A stretch of 29,560 nucleotides of DNA from DATBMY01 sp036554605. GTDB taxonomy: Bacteria > Acidobacteriota > Blastocatellia > UBA7656. Positions 24,674-29,560 of the stretch are shown here, piece by piece. Position 1 is the stretch's first letter; each line of letters starts with the position of its first letter. The notes beneath the pieces were generated by a model, which saw nothing but the letters and a program-made list of their open reading frames with translations, searched no databases and had not been told where the DNA came from. The stretch is taken from contig DATBMY010000526.1 in NCBI GenBank assembly GCA_036554605.1, forward strand, positions 1-29,560, given 5' to 3'. Position numbers and translations under genes: made by a program.

Positions 24674-24865
24674 TTTTTCGTTCATATTTCTGAATCTTTT
24701 TATGCTTGCGAATCAAACAAAAAACAGAATCCTTGCGTCCTTTCTTAAATTCCCATGGCCGGCGATGGCGTCGAGCCTGTCGCTATACGGGCCGGAGGTC
24801 TTCTCGTGGAACCATTTTCTCAAAGGTCCGCGGCCTTACCAGCAAAATAATCTCTGGAGGTCCTG

Positions 24866-27031
24866 ATGCAGTTTTCCAATGGAATGCGAAGCTCGCGAGT
24901 CTGTGCGATAAGATCGCGCGAGCGCGCCTCTCTTTCTGCCCGGGCAATACTCGTTCTAATAACCCTTGGTTCTATGATCCTCGTCGATGCCGCGGTGCTG
25001 TCGCAAACGCGCCAGCGCCCCCGTCAGGGCACCAGACCGCGCCCGGCGCCGCCTCGAAAACCCGTCGAAGAACCCGAGCTATCGCCGCGCGAGGCGCTCG
25101 ATCTCGCAAAGGGCGCCGAGACCGGCGATGAGCGTATAAAACTACTGGAAAGCTTCATCGCTTCGCAGCGCGAGATGACATACGACGGCGAGGCTCGCGA
25201 GCTGCTCATGCGCGAATACGCGCTCAAGGGAGAGCAACAGCTTCGCGAGGGAGACACCCGCCGCGCCCTGCAATCTTTCAGGTCCGTAGTTCGCGCCGCG
25301 CCCGGCGTTGTGAGCGATCGTATTTTCGGGCAGTTCATCTTTCCGCTGCCGATGGCCGTAAACGCCTTTGGATTCCGCACGGAATCGGTCGAGCTGATGC
25401 GGTCAATCGAGCCGCGTTTCGATAACGATCCGAACCGGCTGGTCGAGATAGGCTTCTTTTACGTGCAGATCGAGGCCCCGTTTGAGGCCGTGCGCGTGCT
25501 CGAGAAGGCCGTCGCGCTCGCTCCCGACAATCACCGCGCGCATAACAGTCTGGGGACCGCCTACCTGATAAACCTGAGGGCCGACGACGCGGAGAATGAA
25601 TTTCGCCGCGCGCTCGATATAAACCCGAAAGACGAATTCGCCAATCTGAACCTGGCGAATCTGGCGAGGGCAAACGGCAACCATGAGATGGCCGTCAGGT
25701 TCTATCGCAAGCAGCTTGAGCTAAGGCCCGAAGACAACGAAGCGCACGCCGGAATAGCAATATCGCTGCTTGCGCTCGGCCGCGACGAGGAAGCGGAAGA
25801 GGCTATAAACCAGGCCCGCCGGCTCGCGCCCGCGGATTATCGATTCCTGACGCAGCTTGCTTACTATTACACCTCGCGGCGCAAGCCCGCGCTTGCCCGC
25901 CCGCTCGTCGAGCAGGCCGTGCGCATCGAGCCGCGATATGCCTGGGCCTACATCGCGAAAGCAGATATCGACCTGCTCGAAAGCAAATACGGCGATGCGC
26001 TGGCCACACTAATCAGCGCTCGAACGCACGGCACCTTCGCGACGCTCACCTTCGAGCTGTCGAAATCTTTAATGACGCTGGACGGCTACGATCAGGCGCT
26101 TGAAGTGCTGGGCCCGGCGGTGACGATCAATCAAGAAGGCGAGTTTGAAATGACGCTTGGCGGGGCCGTCAAGGCGCGGTCGCGCAGACTCGACCTGTTG
26201 CTCGAAAAAGAGCGCAAAGCCGCGCTGTTTTTGAACGAGCACCCGACAACCCAGATGCAATACCGTCTGGCCGAAGCCTTAGTCAAGATCGCGCACTACA
26301 CTAAAGTGGCAAAGACGAGTCGCAGACCCGCGCCGCGCCGTCAATCGAGGCCCGCGCCGTCCAGAGCGCGCCGGGAGCAGAGCGAGCAGCAGGACCTGCG
26401 CAATGCCACCCGGCCGCGACGCGCGCAACCTTTGCCCGATTCATCAGGCGTTATAACGGCTGAACTGTCGGCCGGTGCCGATGCGAGTTTGACTGGGGTC
26501 GACGAGCTTATGAAGGCGATCAACACCTTCACGACGCTTGACGACGGGCGCCAGCCCTTCCGTATGGTCTGGGTATCGCGAAAGCTCACCGAAAGCGGCG
26601 TCGCGCTCGATGCGGCCGAGCAGCTTGCACGCCGCGCCATTGCAATGGCCGATACCGCGACCGAGCCCGAGAACTCCATGCGCGACGCGCCGTTGCTGGA
26701 CCGCACCGGGCGTCGCCGAGTCTTCCTGGGCCGCGCGCACGACGCGCTCGGGTGGGCGCTATTCAAGAAAGGCGATGTTCAAAGCGCGGTCGAACACCTT
26801 ACGCTATCGATTAACAGCTACTTGCCCAGCGCCGAGCGCAAACAGGCGATGTGGCATCTGGCGGTAGCTATGCAGGAATCTGGCGACGAAAAGCGCGCGC
26901 TCGATTATTACATCGCGAGCTTCGATCCTTCGATACCGACCGCCACCGCCAGGCGCGCGCAGATCGAAGCGCTCTATAAGAAGCTGAAAGGCTCGCTGGC
27001 CGGGCTGGATGAAAAGCTCAACGCGCAATGA
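24866..27031 (+). CDS. Exported TPR-repeat protein
   Basis: The 721-residue product has a hydrophobic segment at about 25-47 after a basic N-terminus (signal anchor or long signal peptide). A Pro/Arg-rich stretch comes next. Tetratricopeptide repeats fill about 190-400, clearest in AHNSLGTAYLINLRADDAEN and the two following 34-residue units. A basic, Pro/Arg/Ala-rich low-complexity linker (about 484-525) separates them from a second TPR-like region near 560-700 (AHDALGWALFKKGDVQSAVE). No enzymatic domain is seen. It probably holds protein complexes at the membrane or in the periplasm. GGAGG lies about five bases before the ATG. The stop overlaps the start of the SagB-like gene by ATGA, so the two products are coupled. 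A start further downstream is possible but would remove the basic part of the signal. Confidence 0.85.
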   Translation: MQFSNGMRSSRVCAIRSRERASLSARAILVLITLGSMILVDAAVLSQTRQRPRQGTRPRPAPPRKPVEEPELSPREALDLAKGAETGDERIKLLESFIASQREMTYDGEARELLMREYALKGEQQLREGDTRRALQSFRSVVRAAPGVVSDRIFGQFIFPLPMAVNAFGFRTESVELMRSIEPRFDNDPNRLVEIGFFYVQIEAPFEAVRVLEKAVALAPDNHRAHNSLGTAYLINLRADDAENEFRRALDINPKDEFANLNLANLARANGNHEMAVRFYRKQLELRPEDNEAHAGIAISLLALGRDEEAEEAINQARRLAPADYRFLTQLAYYYTSRRKPALARPLVEQAVRIEPRYAWAYIAKADIDLLESKYGDALATLISARTHGTFATLTFELSKSLMTLDGYDQALEVLGPAVTINQEGEFEMTLGGAVKARSRRLDLLLEKERKAALFLNEHPTTQMQYRLAEALVKIAHYTKVAKTSRRPAPRRQSRPAPSRARREQSEQQDLRNATRPRRAQPLPDSSGVITAELSAGADASLTGVDELMKAINTFTTLDDGRQPFRMVWVSRKLTESGVALDAAEQLARRAIAMADTATEPENSMRDAPLLDRTGRRRVFLGRAHDALGWALFKKGDVQSAVEHLTLSINSYLPSAERKQAMWHLAVAMQESGDEKRALDYYIASFDPSIPTATARRAQIEALYKKLKGSLAGLDEKLNAQ

Positions 27032-28569
27032 GCGAGAATCTGAAAATCGAATCCACGCACAGGTATCACGAGCTGACGAAGCACTCATACCAGAGCATTC
27101 GCCTGTCTCCTCATTATCTGGATTGGGCAATCAAGCCGTCGCCTTTCAAGGTCTATCCTGAGCTTGAGCCGATAGCGCTGCCGCGAGGGCTGTTGAAAAC
27201 CGGCTACCCGGCGCTTGAAGCCCTCGCCCGCGGGCCGTCGGGCCCGATGCAGACTCCGCGCCCGTCTCTTGAACAACTGGCAAGCATTCTCTATTTCTCG
27301 GCGGGCGTAACCAGGGTCAAGGAATACGCCGGCGGAAGGATATATTTTCGGGCCGCGGCCTGCGCCGGAGCGCTTTACCCGACAGAGATCTATTTAGTCT
27401 GCGGCGATATAGAAGAGCTTGCGGCCGGGGTCTATCATTTCAGTCCGGGCGATTTCTCGCTGCGAAGGCTCCGCGAAGGCGATTATCGCGGCGTGCTCGT
27501 CAAAGCAACGGCCGCCTACCCCGTAGTCGCTTCCGCGCCGGTGACGCTCATATTCTCATCCATAAGCTGGCGAAGCACCTGGAAGTATCGCGACAGGGCG
27601 TACCGTTATCACTTTTGGGATAACGGCACGATTCTGGCGAACGCGCTGGCGATGGCATATTCTCACGGGATTCCCGCGCAAGTAATCTTGGGGTTCATTG
27701 ATTCTGAGATCGAGAACCTTACCGGTATAGACGGCGCGCGCGAGCTTGCGCTCAGTCTGATGACCCTTGGCCGCGAGGAAAACGGAGTGGCGGCTGCAAA
27801 CCGGCTTCCAGAGCCTGTTTCACACGAGGCTATTCCTCTTTCTACTTCGGAGGTCGACTATCCCGCAATACGCGAAGCATACAGGACATCATCTCTCGCT
27901 GGTGAAGCCGAAGTAAGCGCATGGCGTAAAGCCAGTCTGAGCGCCAGATCGATCGCGGCTGGCGAACAGACAATCGCGCTTGCCCTTCCGGCGGCAAACG
28001 AGCTGCCGGGTGTATCGATCGAAGCCGTAATCGAGCGTCGCGCCTCGACCCGGCGGTTTGCGACCAGGCCAATTACGCTTCAAGATCTGTCCGTAATACT
28101 CTACAGCGCGACTCGCGAAGTGGCGGCCGACTATTCGACCGGCGGAGCGCAACTCAATGAGCTTTACTTGATAATAAACCGCGTCGAGGGCCTATCTTCC
28201 GGCGCTTACTATTATCACAAAGATAAGCATGCGATAGAGCTGTTAAAAGAGGGCGACTTCAGCGAAAGGGCGCGCTATCTGACTCTGGAACAGGATCTGG
28301 GCGGAGACGCGGCGGTAACGGTCTTCTTTATGGCAGACCTCGATAGGGGGCTTGCGGCTTACGGCAATCGCGGATATCGCGTCGCGCAGATGGAGGCGGG
28401 TATCATGGGTGGAAGAATATACCTGGCGGCATACGCGTTAAGGCGGGGGGCAACTGGACTGACATTTTACGATGACGACGTGACGGAATTCTTCAAGCCT
28501 CATGCCGCGGGTATGTCCTGCATTTTCGTTACCTCGATCGGCGTGCCGGGCAAGCGCCCGATATTTTGA
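27028..28569 (+). CDS. SagB-like double-domain nitroreductase (FMN oxidoreductase)
   Basis: The 513 residues contain two nitroreductase-fold halves. The first opens with HRYHELTKHSYQSI and carries FRAAACAGALYPTEIYLV and GVYHF, the SagB/ThcOx signature. The second starts near 330 with ERRASTRRFATRPITLQDL (Arg-rich FMN phosphate contact) and carries NELYLIINRVEGLSSGAYYY. SagB enzymes oxidise azolines to azoles in thiazole/oxazole-modified peptides, and two-domain forms are also known from cyanobactin oxidases. No YcaO cyclodehydratase, E1-like partner or precursor peptide is found in this window, so a different oxidation substrate is possible. It overlaps the TPR gene by four bases (27028-27031) and is followed by truB after 35 bp. 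Confidence 0.88.
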   Translation: MSENLKIESTHRYHELTKHSYQSIRLSPHYLDWAIKPSPFKVYPELEPIALPRGLLKTGYPALEALARGPSGPMQTPRPSLEQLASILYFSAGVTRVKEYAGGRIYFRAAACAGALYPTEIYLVCGDIEELAAGVYHFSPGDFSLRRLREGDYRGVLVKATAAYPVVASAPVTLIFSSISWRSTWKYRDRAYRYHFWDNGTILANALAMAYSHGIPAQVILGFIDSEIENLTGIDGARELALSLMTLGREENGVAAANRLPEPVSHEAIPLSTSEVDYPAIREAYRTSSLAGEAEVSAWRKASLSARSIAAGEQTIALALPAANELPGVSIEAVIERRASTRRFATRPITLQDLSVILYSATREVAADYSTGGAQLNELYLIINRVEGLSSGAYYYHKDKHAIELLKEGDFSERARYLTLEQDLGGDAAVTVFFMADLDRGLAAYGNRGYRVAQMEAGIMGGRIYLAAYALRRGATGLTFYDDDVTEFFKPHAAGMSCIFVTSIGVPGKRPIF

Positions 28570-28604
28570 CGGCGCGCGCTTTTTAACTCCGTTGCGTTTC
28601 AATT

Positions 28605-29546
28605 ATGACCGGCGGCTTGATCATAGATAAGCCAGCGGGCATCACGTCGCACGATGTAGTTGCGCGAGTCCGGCGCGCGGCAAAAACGCGGCGCGTGGGG
28701 CACGCGGGGACGCTCGATCCATTCGCGACCGGCGTCCTGGTCGTCTGCGTCGGGCGCGCCACCCGGCTGGTCCAATACCTCGTCGGGCTCGATAAAGAGT
28801 ACGTGGCTCGGGTCAGGTTTGGCTACGCCACCGACACGCAGGATTTCACCGGCAAACAGATCACCCCATTTCGATCATCAAAAGGATTGAGCCTCGAAGA
28901 GCTAAAGACCGTGCTTGGTGGGTTCAAAGGCGAGCAGTTACAGGTCCCTCCAATGTATTCGGCCAAGAAGGTCGGCGGCGAGCGATTGCACAAAGCCGCG
29001 CGCGAAGGGCGTGAAATAGAGCGAAGCGCCGTCCGGATAACAATACATTCAATCGATGTGATTGAGAGTAACCAGGCGATCTCGGATAACGCGGATGGCA
29101 CGCGAGAGTTCGACATGCGCGTCGTGTGCACGAGCGGGACATACATACGCACGCTGGCACATGACATAGGAGAGAGGCTCGGCGTGGGAGCGCACCTTTC
29201 GGCTTTGCGCCGAACGTCAGTTGGTCCATTCAAAGCGGCCACCGCGTTGAGCCTCGAAGAGGTCGAGCGATTGGGGCGTGAAGGCGGGCTTGAAGCTGCG
29301 GGAGTGACCCCCTCGGACCTGCTCGCTCACTTGCCGGCAATCCTGCTTGATGATTCCGAGGTCCACAGGATCGCGACCGGGCGGGCGGTTGAAACAGCCC
29401 CCGAGGAATCACTTGCGGGAAAAGGGACGGAAACGGTGAGGTTATTGAATAAGCGGGGCGAGCTGGTTGCGGTCGGAAGCTATGAAGAGGGTGGTAATCT
29501 TGTGCGGCCTAAGGTTGTGCTAGTGGCCGAAGGTCGAAGAGCATGA
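28605..29546 (+). CDS. truB: tRNA pseudouridine(55) synthase
   Basis: This enzyme makes pseudouridine 55 in the T loop of tRNAs. The N-terminus GGLIIDKPAGITSHDVVARV and the catalytic motif GHAGTLDPFATGVL, with Asp38 as the nucleophile, are unmistakable. KEYVARVRFGYATDTQD and VPPMYSAKKVGGERLHKAAR are further family blocks. The C-terminal part (about 235-310) resembles a PUA-like extension. The length of 313 residues is normal. There is no obvious Shine-Dalgarno before the ATG. Unlike the common nusA-infB-rbfA-truB order, the gene upstream is SagB-like. The stop overlaps a further ATG (ATGA). Confidence 0.96.
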   Translation: MTGGLIIDKPAGITSHDVVARVRRAAKTRRVGHAGTLDPFATGVLVVCVGRATRLVQYLVGLDKEYVARVRFGYATDTQDFTGKQITPFRSSKGLSLEELKTVLGGFKGEQLQVPPMYSAKKVGGERLHKAAREGREIERSAVRITIHSIDVIESNQAISDNADGTREFDMRVVCTSGTYIRTLAHDIGERLGVGAHLSALRRTSVGPFKAATALSLEEVERLGREGGLEAAGVTPSDLLAHLPAILLDDSEVHRIATGRAVETAPEESLAGKGTETVRLLNKRGELVAVGSYEEGGNLVRPKVVLVAEGRRA

Positions 29547-29560
29547 GGGAGTTGCTTACC
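29543..29560 (+). CDS. Possible start of the next gene, cut by the window edge
   Basis: An ATG at 29543-29545 overlaps the truB TGA (ATGA) and reads MRELLT up to the window edge. In many bacteria ribF follows truB, but six residues cannot confirm it. The overlap is the only evidence. Confidence 0.35.

Noticed and set aside
1..29560. Search for CRISPR arrays, tRNA genes, insertion sequences and prophage genes
   Set aside because: No regularly spaced repeats, cloverleaf genes, transposase or integrase motifs were seen by reading; a covariance or profile search could still find a divergent one.

Overview
The window reads as a chromosomal segment of an acidobacterium, most likely of the Blastocatellia type. 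The clearest marker is the 810-residue duplicated permease at the left end, an ADOP (acidobacterial duplicated orphan permease) with no ATPase beside it. The Asp-box secreted protein, the many TPR proteins and the high-GC codon use fit the same assignment, but no 16S rRNA gene is present, so this is inference. I see no transposase, phage gene, CRISPR array or tRNA gene. The sequence looks like ordinary chromosome carrying several little-known accessory genes.

Left part (1-8400), all on the minus strand except a 3' gene tail at 1-70. A PaaG-like crotonase overlaps a pentaheme cytochrome c by ATGA and is followed by an MFS transporter. Then come a secreted Asp-box beta-propeller protein and the ADOP permease. 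A strong hairpin terminator at 88-116 closes the run. Next, on the plus strand, lie a penicillin-acylase family hydrolase (8501-10660) with a 14-bp perfect terminator stem, and a two-gene unit of a multi-pass membrane protein with a C-terminal zinc ribbon and a DUF4129 protein.

Middle part (13200-20320), plus strand. tmRNA (ssrA) lies between a good promoter and a good terminator and encodes the short tag ANSELALAA. It is followed by a small coiled-coil protein, glutamate racemase murI overlapping RNase PH rph by one base, a small secreted protein, and a structured intergenic repeat. Then come a stand-alone EF-G paralogue of the EF-G-2 type that lacks the usual G3 histidine, a YfiT/DinB-type thiol transferase, and an alkaline-phosphatase/iPGM superfamily enzyme. 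This part mixes translation rescue, RNA maturation and cell-wall precursor supply.

Right part (20314-29560). A minus-strand pair consists of a membrane-anchored TPR-CHAT putative protease (His937/Cys986) and an unrecognised 247-residue protein. It diverges across a 345-bp control region from a plus-strand operon of a secreted TPR protein, a double-domain SagB-like flavin oxidoreductase, pseudouridine synthase truB and the start of one more gene. The CHAT pair and the divergent TPR-SagB pair are the best candidates for an undescribed system. The sequence shows the arrangement and the catalytic residues but does not prove any shared function.
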